Assembly (NCBI RefSeq): GCF_014197755.1
Contig: NZ_JACIGE010000010.1
Span: 62,001 to 126,000 of the forward strand
Reading direction: 5' to 3'
Origin: Rhodocyclus tenuis
GTDB lineage: Bacteria; Pseudomonadota; Gammaproteobacteria; Burkholderiales; Rhodocyclaceae
Length of the DNA: 64,000 nt
Part shown: in pieces, positions 37,354-46,833 of the stretch
How the letters are laid out: each line of letters opens with the position of its first letter
Position numbering within the stretch: the stretch's first letter is position 1
Notes under the pieces: generated by a model
Seen by the model: the letters and a program-made list of their open reading frames with translations, nothing else
What the model was told of the DNA's origin: nothing
Databases searched by the model: none
Made by a program: the position numbers and the translations under genes

Positions 37354-38910
37354 TCAGGCGTGCGCCGCTTCGTCGAGATAACGACCCGTGCCGAGGCTGC
37401 CCGGGCCCTGCCGCGCAAACTTGACCATCAGATACATTTCGACGAGCAGCAGCACCGTATAGAAGCCGACAAAGCCGGCCAGCGAGCCGTAAAGGCTTTC
37501 CACGCTCAGGGTCGATACCGACAGATGCGTCGGCAGGACGCCGTAGATCGTCCACGGCTGGCGTCCGTATTCGGCGACCAGCCAGCCGAGTTCGCAGGCG
37601 AGCCAGGGCGCCGGCAGCGAGAACAGCGCCAGTCGGAGCAGCCAGCGCTTGCCGGTGAAGCTCCCCTTCACCGAATGCCACAGCGACAGGCTGAAGATCA
37701 GCAGCATCAGCAGGCCCAGACCGACCATCGCGCGAAAACCCCAGAAGATCGGCGCGACGTGCGGAATCGTGTCGTCAACCGCCTTCTCGATGATCGCGGG
37801 CGTCACCTGATCGATCGAACTGACGTATTTGCGCAGCAGCAGACCGAAGCCAAGGTCCGCCTTGTGCGCCTCGAAGCGAGCCTTCATTTCCGCGTCGTCG
37901 AGATTCTTGCGCAGGGCGTCGAGCGCGGTCACCGCCTCCATTCCCGAGATGATGCGTTCGCGGTTCTTTTCCTTGATTTCCTTGATTCCGGGAATTTCCT
38001 TGTCCAGCGAACGCGTGCCGATGATGCCCATCACCCAGGGGATGCTGATTGCGAAATCGTTCTTCATCTCGGCCTGGTTGGGGATGGCGACGAGGTTGAA
38101 CGATGCCGGTGCCGGTTCCGTCTCCCACATCGCCTCCATCGCCGCCAGCTTGGTCTGCTGCGCTTCGCCGACGGTGTAACCCGATTCGTCGCCGAGAACG
38201 ATCACCGAACAGACCGACGCGAATCCGAAGGCGGCGGCGATGCGGAAACTCTTCTTGGCGAATTCGACGTCGCGGCCTTTCAGCAGATACCACGACGAAA
38301 TGGCGAGGACGAACATGGCACCGGTGGTGTAGCCGGCCGATACTGTGTGGACAAACTTGGCTTGCGCGTCGGGATTGAAGACGATCGTCCAGAAATCGAC
38401 CATCTCCATGCGCATCGTCGTGTAGTTGAACTCGGCGCCGACCGGGTTCTGCATCCAGCCGTTGGCGATCAGGATCCATAGCGCGGAAAGATTGGTGCCG
38501 ACCGCCATCAGCAGCGTCACCAGCAGGTGCTGGCCGCGCGAGAGCCGGTCCCAGCCGAAGAAGAACAGGCCGATGAAGGTCGATTCGAGGAAGAAGGCCA
38601 TCAGTCCCTCGATCGCCAGCGGCGCGCCGAAGATGTCGCCGACGTAGTGCGAGTAATAGGCCCAGTTGGTGCCGAACTGGAACTCCATGGTGATGCCGGT
38701 GGTGACGCCAAGGGCGAAGTTGATGCCGAACAGCTTGCCCCAGAAGCGCGTCATGTCCTTGTAGATGGTCTTGCCGGTCATCACATAGACCGACTCCATG
38801 ATCACCAGGATCCAGACCATGCCCAGCGTCAGCGGCACGAAGAGAAAGTGGTAGAGCGCCGTCGCGGCAAATTGCAGACGCGACAGATCGACGAGTTGTT
38901 CACTGATCAT
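37354..38910 (-). CDS. cydA: Cytochrome bd ubiquinol oxidase subunit I
   Basis: 518 aa from ATG 38910 ([20 protein letters not shown]). His19 ([11 protein letters not shown]) is the heme b595 ligand position. [12 protein letters not shown] holds the conserved Glu-Tyr-Gly-Arg-Gln-Pro motif. The hydrophilic periplasmic Q-loop is long ([15 protein letters not shown] and following), as in E. coli bd-I rather than short-loop CioA. It reduces O2 with high affinity without proton pumping. The start codon overlaps the cydP 3' end by 11 bases. Confidence 0.95.
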   Translation of the reverse strand: MISEQLVDLSRLQFAATALYHFLFVPLTLGMVWILVIMESVYVMTGKTIYKDMTRFWGKLFGINFALGVTTGITMEFQFGTNWAYYSHYVGDIFGAPLAIEGLMAFFLESTFIGLFFFGWDRLSRGQHLLVTLLMAVGTNLSALWILIANGWMQNPVGAEFNYTTMRMEMVDFWTIVFNPDAQAKFVHTVSAGYTTGAMFVLAISSWYLLKGRDVEFAKKSFRIAAAFGFASVCSVIVLGDESGYTVGEAQQTKLAAMEAMWETEPAPASFNLVAIPNQAEMKNDFAISIPWVMGIIGTRSLDKEIPGIKEIKEKNRERIISGMEAVTALDALRKNLDDAEMKARFEAHKADLGFGLLLRKYVSSIDQVTPAIIEKAVDDTIPHVAPIFWGFRAMVGLGLLMLLIFSLSLWHSVKGSFTGKRWLLRLALFSLPAPWLACELGWLVAEYGRQPWTIYGVLPTHLSVSTLSVESLYGSLAGFVGFYTVLLLVEMYLMVKFARQGPGSLGTGRYLDEAAHA

Positions 38911-39094
38911 TCGGATTTCCAGCGGGGAGTTTGGCGGGCGAGGCAGAGGCGCCCAGATGATCGGCAGCCATCGGCGCATCGACGCTGATGCGCGCATCAC
39001 GTACGAAGTACCACCACAGGGCGGCAATGGCCAGCAGCTTGACGATTACGACAAAGACAATGTCCTTGACGAGATTTCGGTCACGCTGCTGCAT
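38900..39094 (-). CDS. cydP: Cytochrome bd-associated small protein CydP
   Basis: 64 aa from ATG 39094, which has GGAG at the right distance; an ATG four codons upstream is possible. [20 protein letters not shown] followed by [16 protein letters not shown] forms one membrane helix. This is the conserved core of the small proteins found in front of cydAB in proteobacteria. The periplasmic tail is Pro/Ala-rich. First gene of the cyd operon. Confidence 0.8.
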   Translation of the reverse strand: MQQRDRNLVKDIVFVVIVKLLAIAALWWYFVRDARISVDAPMAADHLGASASPAKLPAGNPNDQ

Positions 39095-39340
39095 GAAAAG
39101 CTCCATGGCCAGCGTCAGACTTTACAAACTTGGCAGACATTTAAGGCAATTCTAATATAGGTTTCGTCACGGCCGCGAATCCTCCAAACAAGTTCCATGC
39201 CGGCCGGAACAGGCGTCGATCAAGCCAGGCAGAACAATGACTTGATAGAGCGCATTGCTGAAGCCCGGCCGAATCATTTGACTTTTTTCTGCCATCATGG
39301 CGATGATTGGCAGCATATCTGGCAGAGAGGATGACAGGAC

Positions 39341-40738
39341 ATGGCTGGTGAAAGACCGGAGTTGCCCGAATTGGTTTCCTTCCTCGAAACCCTGCCCGAG
39401 CCGCACATCCTCTGTGACCGCAATTACCGCATCGTTGCCGCCAATGCGGCGTACCGTGCCAATTGCGGCAGCTGTGACGACGTTGCCGGACGCAGCTGCT
39501 ACGAAGTCTCGCACCGCTATTCCGCGCCCTGCGACCAATCCGGCGAATCGTGTCCGCTGGCGCGCAGCCTCAAATCCGGCCAGCGCGAACGCGTGCTGCA
39601 CCTGCACCACACGCCCGCCGGCGAAAAATACGAGAACATCGAGTTGTCGCCGGTGCGCGATGCCGACGGCGAGATTGCATGGTTCGTCGAAAAGCTCGAG
39701 CCGCTGCCGGCCGCCCGCGGACTCGAAGACTCGCGTGGCCTGATCGGTCGTGCCCCGACTTTCCGCGCCATGCTTGAACTCGTCTACCGGGTGGCGCCGG
39801 CGGAAGCCTCGGTATTGTTGCAAGGCGAGTCGGGCGTCGGCAAGGAACTCGTCGCGCAGGCCATCCACGAGGCCAGCCGGCGCGCCAAAGGGCCGTTTGT
39901 CGCCGTCGACTGCTCGGGGCTTGCCGAATCACTGTTCGAGAGCGAGCTTTTCGGCCATGAACGCGGCTCCTTCACCGGCGCCGCACAGCGCAAGATCGGC
40001 CTCGTCGAAGCGGCGGCCGGCGGCACCCTCTTCCTCGATGAACTCGGCGACATTCCGCTCACCATGCAGGTCAAGCTGCTGCGCCTGCTCGAAACCGGTG
40101 CTTTCCGCCGGGTCGGCTCGACCGAACTGCGCCGCGCCGACATCCGCCTGATTTCGGCGACGCACCAGCCGCTGGCGCGACTCGTCGAGCGTGGCGAGTT
40201 CCGTCAGGATCTGTACTACCGACTTAACACCTTTCCGATCCGCCTGCCGGCGCTGCGCGAACGACGCGACGACATCCCGCTGCTCGTTGCCGCGCTGCTC
40301 AAGCGCGTCGCACCCGAGCGCGAACTCGGCATCTCGGACGCCGCGATGGACTTCCTGCTCGCCTACGACTACCCCGGCAATGTCCGCCAACTGCGCAACC
40401 TGCTCGAACGCGCCAGCCTGCTCTGCGACGGCGACACCATCCAGCCGCAGCATCTGGCTGACGAAGTACGCAACAACGGCAGCGCCAGCCCGGCGCTGGA
40501 TTTCGCCGCCAAGGCCGGCGATCGGGAGGCCTCGCCGACAGCTGCGGCTGAGCTTCCGCTGGCGGCGCTGCTCGCCCACAACAGCATGAACGCGACCCGG
40601 GAAAACACGGTAGCCGAGGCCATCGCACGCGCCGCCCTGCTCCCGCGCCAATCCGGCGCATCGCGCCGCGCGCTGGCGGAAAGCCTCGGCATCAGCGAAC
40701 GAACGCTCTACCGGCGGCTGAGCGCCCTGCGCGGCTGA
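39341..40738 (+). CDS. Sigma-54-dependent activator with cysteine-rich PAS domain
   Basis: 465 aa. Residues 1-120: PAS-type domain with six cysteines at 25, 42, 45, 53, 64 and 71 ([22 protein letters not shown]). Residues 133-370: AAA+ domain with Walker A GESGVGKE (162-169), GSFTGA (209-214, sigma-54 loop; Ser replaces the usual Ala) and [10 protein letters not shown]-terminal Fis-type [22 protein letters not shown]. There is no receiver or GAF domain. It is divergent from cydPABX with a 246-bp shared region, which suggests that it senses redox state or a ligand and may control cytochrome bd. Confidence 0.85.
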   Translation: MAGERPELPELVSFLETLPEPHILCDRNYRIVAANAAYRANCGSCDDVAGRSCYEVSHRYSAPCDQSGESCPLARSLKSGQRERVLHLHHTPAGEKYENIELSPVRDADGEIAWFVEKLEPLPAARGLEDSRGLIGRAPTFRAMLELVYRVAPAEASVLLQGESGVGKELVAQAIHEASRRAKGPFVAVDCSGLAESLFESELFGHERGSFTGAAQRKIGLVEAAAGGTLFLDELGDIPLTMQVKLLRLLETGAFRRVGSTELRRADIRLISATHQPLARLVERGEFRQDLYYRLNTFPIRLPALRERRDDIPLLVAALLKRVAPERELGISDAAMDFLLAYDYPGNVRQLRNLLERASLLCDGDTIQPQHLADEVRNNGSASPALDFAAKAGDREASPTAAAELPLAALLAHNSMNATRENTVAEAIARAALLPRQSGASRRALAESLGISERTLYRRLSALRG

Positions 40739-40841
40739 CGACTTGCCGGCGCACGCTACACTTGCTCGCAGCACCAGGCGCTGCCGGCCGGCAGCAAAAG
40801 AACGTTTCCGGCCGGCGTTGCTCTGGGCGACAATCGGTGAC

Positions 40842-41369
40842 ATGGACAAGACCACCAGTACGCTGCTCATCGACTTTGCCGACCCGGCCAGCATCGGGCT
40901 CTGGCAAGCCATCGGCGATCGCGTGATGGGAGGTCTCTCGTCCGGCACCCTGCTGCCCGATGCAAGCGGCGGCGCGGTCTTCTGCGGCAGCGTTTCACTT
41001 GCGAATGGCGGCGGCTTTGCCTCGGTTCGCTGTCAGCCCGGTCAGCGCGATCTTTCGGCCTATGATGGCCTGCGCCTCGGCGTGCGCGGCGACGGGCGTC
41101 CGTACAAGCTCTCCCTGCTCATCGACGCAGGCTTCGACGGCATTCTCTATCAGGGCAGCTTCACAGCCGCGCCGGGTGAATGGCAAAGCATCGACCTGCC
41201 CTTTGCCGCTTTTGTCGCCCGCCGTCGTGGCCGAACGCTCGCTGCCGCGCCGGCGCTTGACCCGGCGAACGTCCACGGTTTCGGCCTGATGACCGATGGC
41301 CGGCTGCCGGGGCCGTTCCGCCTTGAGCTGCGTGCATTGAGCGCATATTCCGGAGCAACGCAGACATGA
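40842..41369 (+). CDS. CIA30-family protein
   Basis: 175 aa from ATG 40842. The NADH:ubiquinone oxidoreductase intermediate-associated protein 30 fold is identified by LWQAIGDRVMGGLSSGT and by LANGGGFASVRCQPGQRDLS, YDGLRLGVRGDGRPYKL and PGEWQSIDLPFAAF. It is a beta-sandwich related to carbohydrate-binding modules; in bacteria the role is uncertain and complex I genes are not next to it. There is no signal peptide. The earlier in-frame start is not supported. Confidence 0.82.
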   Translation: MDKTTSTLLIDFADPASIGLWQAIGDRVMGGLSSGTLLPDASGGAVFCGSVSLANGGGFASVRCQPGQRDLSAYDGLRLGVRGDGRPYKLSLLIDAGFDGILYQGSFTAAPGEWQSIDLPFAAFVARRRGRTLAAAPALDPANVHGFGLMTDGRLPGPFRLELRALSAYSGATQT

Positions 41370-41469
41370 AAGTGGATGATGATCAGCACTGGCATCAGCG
41401 TCTCCATCCGGCAGCGACTCTGACCGTCCCGCATGCCAGCGGCGCTGGAAAACGGCGGAGACTCGCGTG

Positions 41470-41805
41470 ATGCCCTGGGCTGAACTGAGTGCCCTGATCC
41501 TGCTTGGCGGTGTCGCTTGGCTATGGATCGACACGCTGCGTGCACGTGAAGCCTGCCTTTACGAGGTACGCAACGCTTGCGCGCTGCGTTCGCTGCAGTT
41601 GCTCGACGATACCGTCGCGGTTGGCAGAATGCGTTTCGCGCGTGACGATGCAGGTCGCCTGCAGCTGCAACGCGACTATGTCTTCGAGTTCAGCGATACC
41701 GGCAACAACCGGCGTCGCGGTGGCGCCCGTCTGCTCGGCCGCGAGCTGATCGCGATCGACCTCGGCCCGCGCCTGGTCAGCGTCAGCGAGTTGCCCATCG
41801 ACTGA
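41470..41805 (+). CDS. DUF3301 family membrane-anchored protein
   Basis: 111 aa. An N-terminal helix (LSALILLGGVAWLWIDTLRA) is followed by the family pattern REACLYEVRNACALRSLQLL and LLDDTVAVGRMRFARDD, with LQLQRDYVFEFSDTG. Function is unknown. It lies about 100 bases after the CIA30-family gene on the same strand. ATG 41470 is preferred to the GTG one codon earlier. Confidence 0.78.
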   Translation: MPWAELSALILLGGVAWLWIDTLRAREACLYEVRNACALRSLQLLDDTVAVGRMRFARDDAGRLQLQRDYVFEFSDTGNNRRRGGARLLGRELIAIDLGPRLVSVSELPID

Positions 41806-41888
41806 GCGCCCTGCCTGGCGCGCAGCGGTAAACGGAGGCGAGCTCGCCCGGTCGCTGCGCCACCGGCCGTCGCCGAAGCCTTGGCGTT

Positions 41889-43727
41889 TCAGTAGCTGAG
41901 CAGCAGTTCCTTGCGACTGACGCCGAGCCAGTTGACGATTTCCTCGGCCGGCAGCGGTTTGGCGAACAGATAGCCCTGCCCCTCGGAGCAGCGCATGTGT
42001 TCGAGCACGCTCTTCTCTGCCGGCGTTTCGATGCCCTCGGCAACGATGTCGAGCGACAGACTGTTGGCCAGCGCAACAATCGCGCGGGCGATCGACTCGT
42101 TGGTCGGCGTGCGCTCGATGTCGCGGACGAAGGACTGGTCGATCTTCAGGCGGTCGATCGGAAAGCGGCGCAGGTAGCTCAGACTGGAAAATCCGGTGCC
42201 GAAATCGTCAATGGCCAGACTGACGCCGAGCGCCTTGATCTCGTGCAGCGTCTGCAGGACCCCCTCGACGTTGTGCATCAGCACACTTTCGGTCAGTTCG
42301 AGTTCGATCAGGCAGGGATCGATCGCATATGCCTCGATCTGCTCGGCAAGATAGCGGGCAAAACCGCCCTGGCGCAGCTGCAGCGCCGAGATATTGATCG
42401 ACACGCGCACCGGCAGACGCTCCTGCATCTGCCATTGCCTGAGCTGGTGCAACGCGGCGCAGAGCACCCAGTTGCCGAGCGGCACGATCAGCCCGCTTTC
42501 CTCGGCGACGGGGATGAAATGGATCGGCGACACCAGCCCGCGCTGCGGATGGCGCCAGCGCACCAGCGCCTCGACGCCGCGAATCTCCTGCGTCACCAGA
42601 TCGACCTGTGGCTGGAAGAAAAGCACCAGTTCGTCGCCGTCGATGGCCTTGCGCAAGTCGTTTTCGAGGGCGATGCGCGCCGGGTTGTACATCGCCGTGC
42701 CTGCCGCATAGCGGCGGAAACCGTTGCGGCCTCTGGCTTTCGCCTCGTACATTGCAGCATCGGCCTTGGCCAGCAAGGGACTGATTTCCGTATCGTCGGC
42801 CGGATAGAGCGAACTGCCGACACTGACCGTTGCCACCAGCGAATGACCGAAGACCTCGATCGGCGCGCGCATCGCCTCGACCACACGCTGGGCGACGAGA
42901 TCGACATCGGCCTGATCGTCGAGGCTCTCCATGAGGATGACGAACTCGTCGCCGCCGAGGCGGGCCACCGTATCAGCGCGCCGCGCCGACAGCTTTAGCC
43001 GTTCGACCACCTTGCGCAGCACCGCGTCGCCGACGCTGTGACCCAGCGAATCGTTGATCTGCTTGAAACGGTCGATATCGATGAAGAGCACGGCGACGAG
43101 GCTGTTCTTGCGCTCGGCGTCACGGCAGGCACGCTCCAGACGATCGGCAAGCAGCATGCGGTTGGGCAGGCCGGTCAGATGATCGTAATGCGCGAGATAG
43201 TGCAATTCGGCCTGTTTGCGCTGCGTGATGATGTTGAGCAGATCGTGGCCGTTGGCGACGCCGAGATAATTGCCGCCGCTGACGACGATGAAACCGGTGA
43301 CCATGTGCTGCATGCCGGCATCGATGATCATCTGCGCCACATCCTCGACGCTGCACGAATCCTCGACGATCAGCGGATTGGCGCTTTCATATTCGTCATA
43401 GGAATCGAGTTCGACGATCGCCCGCCGGCCGAATATCTCGCGGCTGTATTGCTTGCTGAAGAACTCGATGAAGCTGCGGCGATCAACCAGCCCGATCGGC
43501 CGAGACTCCTTGTCGATCACCGGCAGTGCATACAGGTCCGGCTGCGCAAGAAAGCGCTCGAGCACCTTCTGGCACGGCGTTTCCGCGCGCAGCGGCGACA
43601 GGAAGTTGAGCAGGTGGCGTACCGTCGGAGCCTCCTGCAGACGACCGTCGCTGATGAAAACGAACTGCCGCTGCGGCGACTCGCCGCTGGCGACCGCTGG
43701 CTCGGGGAGATGACTTGACATGAGCAT
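41889..43727 (-). CDS. CBS-GGDEF-EAL c-di-GMP signalling protein
   Basis: 612 aa from ATG 43727 (ATG 43721 equally possible; neither has a strong ribosome site). Tandem CBS domains at about residues 30-165 (YALPVIDKESRPIGLVDRRS; GFIVVSGGNYLGVANGHDLL). GGDEF domain at about 175-340 with an intact RLGGDEFVI and an upstream RxxD inhibitory site (RRAD). EAL domain at about 350-600 with EALVRW, SINISALQL, ELTESVL and AIDDFGTGFSSL. It could make or degrade c-di-GMP, gated by an adenine nucleotide or other CBS ligand. It is divergent from a related protein. Confidence 0.85.
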   Translation of the reverse strand: MLMSSHLPEPAVASGESPQRQFVFISDGRLQEAPTVRHLLNFLSPLRAETPCQKVLERFLAQPDLYALPVIDKESRPIGLVDRRSFIEFFSKQYSREIFGRRAIVELDSYDEYESANPLIVEDSCSVEDVAQMIIDAGMQHMVTGFIVVSGGNYLGVANGHDLLNIITQRKQAELHYLAHYDHLTGLPNRMLLADRLERACRDAERKNSLVAVLFIDIDRFKQINDSLGHSVGDAVLRKVVERLKLSARRADTVARLGGDEFVILMESLDDQADVDLVAQRVVEAMRAPIEVFGHSLVATVSVGSSLYPADDTEISPLLAKADAAMYEAKARGRNGFRRYAAGTAMYNPARIALENDLRKAIDGDELVLFFQPQVDLVTQEIRGVEALVRWRHPQRGLVSPIHFIPVAEESGLIVPLGNWVLCAALHQLRQWQMQERLPVRVSINISALQLRQGGFARYLAEQIEAYAIDPCLIELELTESVLMHNVEGVLQTLHEIKALGVSLAIDDFGTGFSSLSYLRRFPIDRLKIDQSFVRDIERTPTNESIARAIVALANSLSLDIVAEGIETPAEKSVLEHMRCSEGQGYLFAKPLPAEEIVNWLGVSRKELLLSY

Positions 43728-43971
43728 CAGGCCGGCAAGGTGAGCCCGCGTACAATGGCATAAAGCCGGCGCGCAGGCGCCTTCGGCACAAAAAATGGCG
43801 ACGGGCCATGGTGCGTGAGAAACATTAAGAAGATGTGACGGTCGCCGTCTGCAGCCGCGAAAGCCGCGTGAAAAGCCCATGAAATCATGGGCGGCGGCAG
43901 CGCATAGTCCGCGCTGTAACAAGGCCATCATGCGGCGCGTGCATTGTTCCCGGATTGAATGCCGCTGCCTC

Positions 43972-45870
43972 ATGTCCCCCACTTCCCCCACTCCCGACTT
44001 ATCCCCCGCCGCGTCTTTGCCCTCGAGGGCCTGTTCGTCGCCGGAATGTGCCGCCTGCCACAGCGATCTGCAACAGATGCTGGCAGCCGGCGATCTGTGC
44101 GTGCGCTTCCGGCCCGTTGCCGAACTCGCCCGCTGCGGCATCTGGGGACATATCGCGAGCATCAGCCCGGCAACGCATTCGCTGCCGCACTCGCCGCAGC
44201 GGCTGGTGGCGGTGGCGCGCGCAGCCGGGCAGCTGCCGGCGCTTGCCGGCGCCTTTTTTGCCGGCGCGGTGCGCCGCTACGCCGAGGCAGGCAAACCGGG
44301 CACCCTGCTGCTGTCGCTGCGTGGCTGGGAAGACGATTGCCACCTGCTTGATCTGACCGAACTCCTGCTGCCAATTCTCGACAGTCACGGGCTGGCGAGT
44401 ACGCAGATCATGTTCGTCCATGCCGGCTGCACGCCGGCGTCGGCGGCGCCGGAGGCGACGCTGCGCTGGCTGCAGGCGGCACGCAGCGTGGGCTTTGGCG
44501 TGGCGGCACACGGTCTTGGCTGTGATTACAGCGAGCAGCGGCTGTGGTCGCTCGTCGCTCCCGAGCTGGTCATCGCTGACGCGCGCGCCATCGCCGATCT
44601 GGAAATGCCGGCGCTGAGCCAGTCGCGCTTCGCGGCGCTGATCGCCCGCGAGCGCGACCGAGGGCGGCAGGTTCTGCTGAGCGCCGTCGACAGTCTGGCC
44701 GCCTGGCGCTCGGTGGTCGCGCTCGGTATCACGCATGCCGCCGGCGATTTCATCGGTCGTGACAACGCCCTGCCGTCGACCATCGTCTCCGCGGCCGCCA
44801 GCAAGCTGATGCGCGAACACGGCAACTGCGGACTGCCGGGCGGCAGCTGCGAACTGCCGGTTCTCGAGCGCCTGCTCGTTGCCACGCCGCCGGCCAGGGT
44901 CAGCGACAGTGCGGTCAGCGTCTTCATGCGCTTCGAACGCGACAAGGAAACGCAGGCCATCGCGGTGCTGCGCGACGAGCGGCCAGTCGGCCTCATTTCG
45001 CGTTTCGACATGGTCGAAAACATGGCGCGACCGTTCCGGCAGGAAGTTTATGGCCGCAAGCCCTGCACCCGCTTCATGGACGAAGACCCGCTGATCGTCG
45101 ATATCGGGCTGTCGCTGCAAGAACTCTCCGAACTGATCGTGCACGCGCATCCGCGTCACCTGGTGAGTGGCTTCATCATCGTCAGCGGTGGCCGCTACCT
45201 CGGTGTCGGCTCGGCGCGCGACCTGATGCGCGAGGTGACGGCAATGCAGATGGAAGCCGCGCGCTATGCCAATCCGCTGACCGAACTGCCGGGCAACGTG
45301 CCGATCAACAAGCATATCGACAGCCTGCTCGGCAACGGCGAATGGTGCGCGATCGGCTACTGCGACCTCGACAACTTCAAGCCCTTCAACGACGTCTATG
45401 ACTACGCCAAGGGCGACGCCGTCATCCGCCTGTGCGGCCGCATCCTCGCCGACAGCTGCGATGAGCAGCGCGACTTCCTCGGCCACATCGGCGGCGACGA
45501 CTTCATCCTCGTCTTTCGCAGCGAAGACTGGCGCGGTCGCTGCGAACAGGCGCTGGCGCGCTTTGCGCAGGAGATCCGCGGCTTCTTCAGCGACGACGAT
45601 CTGGAACTCGGCGGCTACGTCACCGAAAACCGCAAGGGACAACCCGAATTCCATTCGGTCACTTCGCTATCGATCGGTATCGTCGAAGCGCTTCCCGGCA
45701 TGTTCGCCAGCCATCTGAGCGTTGCCCGCGTGGCAACCGAGGTCAAGAAGAAGGCCAAGGCCATCGCCGGCAACAGCCTTTACGTCAATCAGCGCGCCTA
45801 CCACGACGACGAGAGCGAGAGGGACACCGGCCGCGGCAGCGACGATCCGGGCAAGGCGGATCGCCGCTGA
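43972..45870 (+). CDS. Degenerate-EAL-CBS-GGDEF protein
   Basis: 632 aa from ATG 43972; ATG 43930 (AAGG five bases upstream) is a real alternative. Residues about 30-270 are EAL-like but lack EAL and the acidic DDFG pair (FGVAAHGLGCDYS in its place), so they are probably non-catalytic. CBS pair at about 290-430 (GFIIVSGGRYLGVGSARDLM). C-terminal GGDEF domain at about 440-600 with HIGGDDFILVF, a permissible GG(D/E)(D/E)F variant; no RxxD I-site precedes it. It is likely a diguanylate cyclase controlled by the two front modules. Confidence 0.8.
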   Translation: MSPTSPTPDLSPAASLPSRACSSPECAACHSDLQQMLAAGDLCVRFRPVAELARCGIWGHIASISPATHSLPHSPQRLVAVARAAGQLPALAGAFFAGAVRRYAEAGKPGTLLLSLRGWEDDCHLLDLTELLLPILDSHGLASTQIMFVHAGCTPASAAPEATLRWLQAARSVGFGVAAHGLGCDYSEQRLWSLVAPELVIADARAIADLEMPALSQSRFAALIARERDRGRQVLLSAVDSLAAWRSVVALGITHAAGDFIGRDNALPSTIVSAAASKLMREHGNCGLPGGSCELPVLERLLVATPPARVSDSAVSVFMRFERDKETQAIAVLRDERPVGLISRFDMVENMARPFRQEVYGRKPCTRFMDEDPLIVDIGLSLQELSELIVHAHPRHLVSGFIIVSGGRYLGVGSARDLMREVTAMQMEAARYANPLTELPGNVPINKHIDSLLGNGEWCAIGYCDLDNFKPFNDVYDYAKGDAVIRLCGRILADSCDEQRDFLGHIGGDDFILVFRSEDWRGRCEQALARFAQEIRGFFSDDDLELGGYVTENRKGQPEFHSVTSLSIGIVEALPGMFASHLSVARVATEVKKKAKAIAGNSLYVNQRAYHDDESERDTGRGSDDPGKADRR

Positions 45871-46149
45871 TCAGGCGTCCTCGAAGCTCGCCGACGCCGC
45901 CAGGGCGAGCACCAGATCGGGATCGGCGTCGGGAAACTCCCAGTCGTCGCCATCTTTCGCCGGATCGTCGAGCGGCTCGATGTCGAGCCCGCGCCGGCGC
46001 ACTTCGGCCCGCAGTTCGTCGTCGCTGAGCGCGGCAAAGCCGGCGAAACCATCGCGCAGGATGCCCAGCAGCCAGACGCCATGCCGCGACGCGGACAGTT
46101 TTTCAAAGCAGTCAAGAACCAGCAGGTCAATCATCGATTCACGATCCAT
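45871..46149 (-). CDS. Small acidic hypothetical protein
   Basis: 92 aa from ATG 46149 (MDRESMIDLLVLDCFEKLSA). A helical N-terminal half is followed by an Asp/Glu-rich C-terminal half (DIEPLDDPAKDGDDWEFPDA). No family is recognised. It converges on the c-di-GMP gene and is divergent from the secretion operon. The longer upstream frame would include arginine-rich sequence and overlap the regulatory motif at 46276. Confidence 0.5.
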   Translation of the reverse strand: MDRESMIDLLVLDCFEKLSASRHGVWLLGILRDGFAGFAALSDDELRAEVRRRGLDIEPLDDPAKDGDDWEFPDADPDLVLALAASASFEDA

Positions 46150-46275
46150 GGCTTCAATCCCGGCGCAATGAGCAGCGCGGATGATGGCAAGGCTTGATGT
46201 CATGACGATGGCGAACAGATTGCGCGGCCATGTCTTTTCGGCGACGACGGCAAGCGCCGGCCGGCGCTCCCGGCA

Positions 46276-46291
46276 TAGTCCGAACAGACTA
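46276..46291 (+). promoter_or_regulatory. Inverted-repeat motif copy 1, upstream of gspG
   Basis: TAGTC-CGAACA-GACTA: perfect 5-bp arms with a 6-bp spacer, centred 121 bp before the gspG start. A second TAGTCCG immediately overlaps its right arm. The same arm length and spacing recur at 55504 and 57361. Confidence 0.55.
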
Positions 46292-46404
46292 GTCCGCCTG
46301 AGCGTCCGCATCAGCCGACTTCACCGTCATGTCACATACGCCGCCTAGACTCGCCGGCTGCAGAAACCGTTCATCCCATCCCACCGGATACCCACTTGCG
46401 ACCC

Positions 46405-46830
46405 ATGAAAAAACGCGCGCTTCATCCCTCGCAACACGGCTTCACGCTGCTCGAACTGCTGGTCGTCATGGTCATCATCGGCATGCTTGCCGGTCTTGTC
46501 GCGCCGCGTTTCTTCGCGCAGATCGGCAAGTCGGAAACCAAGGTGGCGCGCGCGCAGATCGACTCGCTGGAAAAATCGCTTGACCAGTACCGCCTTGACG
46601 TCGGCCGCTATCCGAGCAGCGAACAGGGACTGGCCGCGCTCATCGAACGTCCCTCCGGCCTCACGCGCTGGTCCGGCCCCTACCTGAAGAAGGGCATTCC
46701 GCCCGATCCCTGGGGCAACCCCTACGTCTACAAATCGCCGGGCGAACACGGCGAATTCGACCTGCTCTCCTACGGCAAGGACGGCCAGCCGGGCGGCAGC
46801 GGCGAAGCCGAGGACATCACCAACTGGTGA
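46405..46830 (+). CDS. gspG: Type II secretion major pseudopilin GspG
   Basis: 141 aa from ATG 46405. Prepilin motif HG-FTLLELLVVMVIIGMLAG with cleavage after Gly12 and Glu at +5. The conserved C-terminal calcium/fold region is present: YRLDVGRYPSSEQGLAALIE, PYLKKGIPPDPWGNPYVYKS and DLLSYGKDGQPGGSGE. The protein is the main subunit of the periplasmic pseudopilus. First gene of a compact secretion operon. Confidence 0.93.
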   Translation: MKKRALHPSQHGFTLLELLVVMVIIGMLAGLVAPRFFAQIGKSETKVARAQIDSLEKSLDQYRLDVGRYPSSEQGLAALIERPSGLTRWSGPYLKKGIPPDPWGNPYVYKSPGEHGEFDLLSYGKDGQPGGSGEAEDITNW

Positions 46831-46833
46831 GCC

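Noticed and set aside
39238-39258. Possible Fnr/Anr box (TTGAT...) in the cyd intergenic region
   Set aside because: Only the left half-site matches; the ATCAA half is absent at the required distance.
39308-39325. Possible sigma-54 promoter (TGGCAG ... TGGCA) before the sigma-54 activator
   Set aside because: The GG to GC distance is 11, not 10, and the -12 element lacks TTGC.
43999-45654. 551-codon minus-strand open frame
   Set aside because: Shadow of the GGDEF protein; no domain and Ala/Arg-rich composition.
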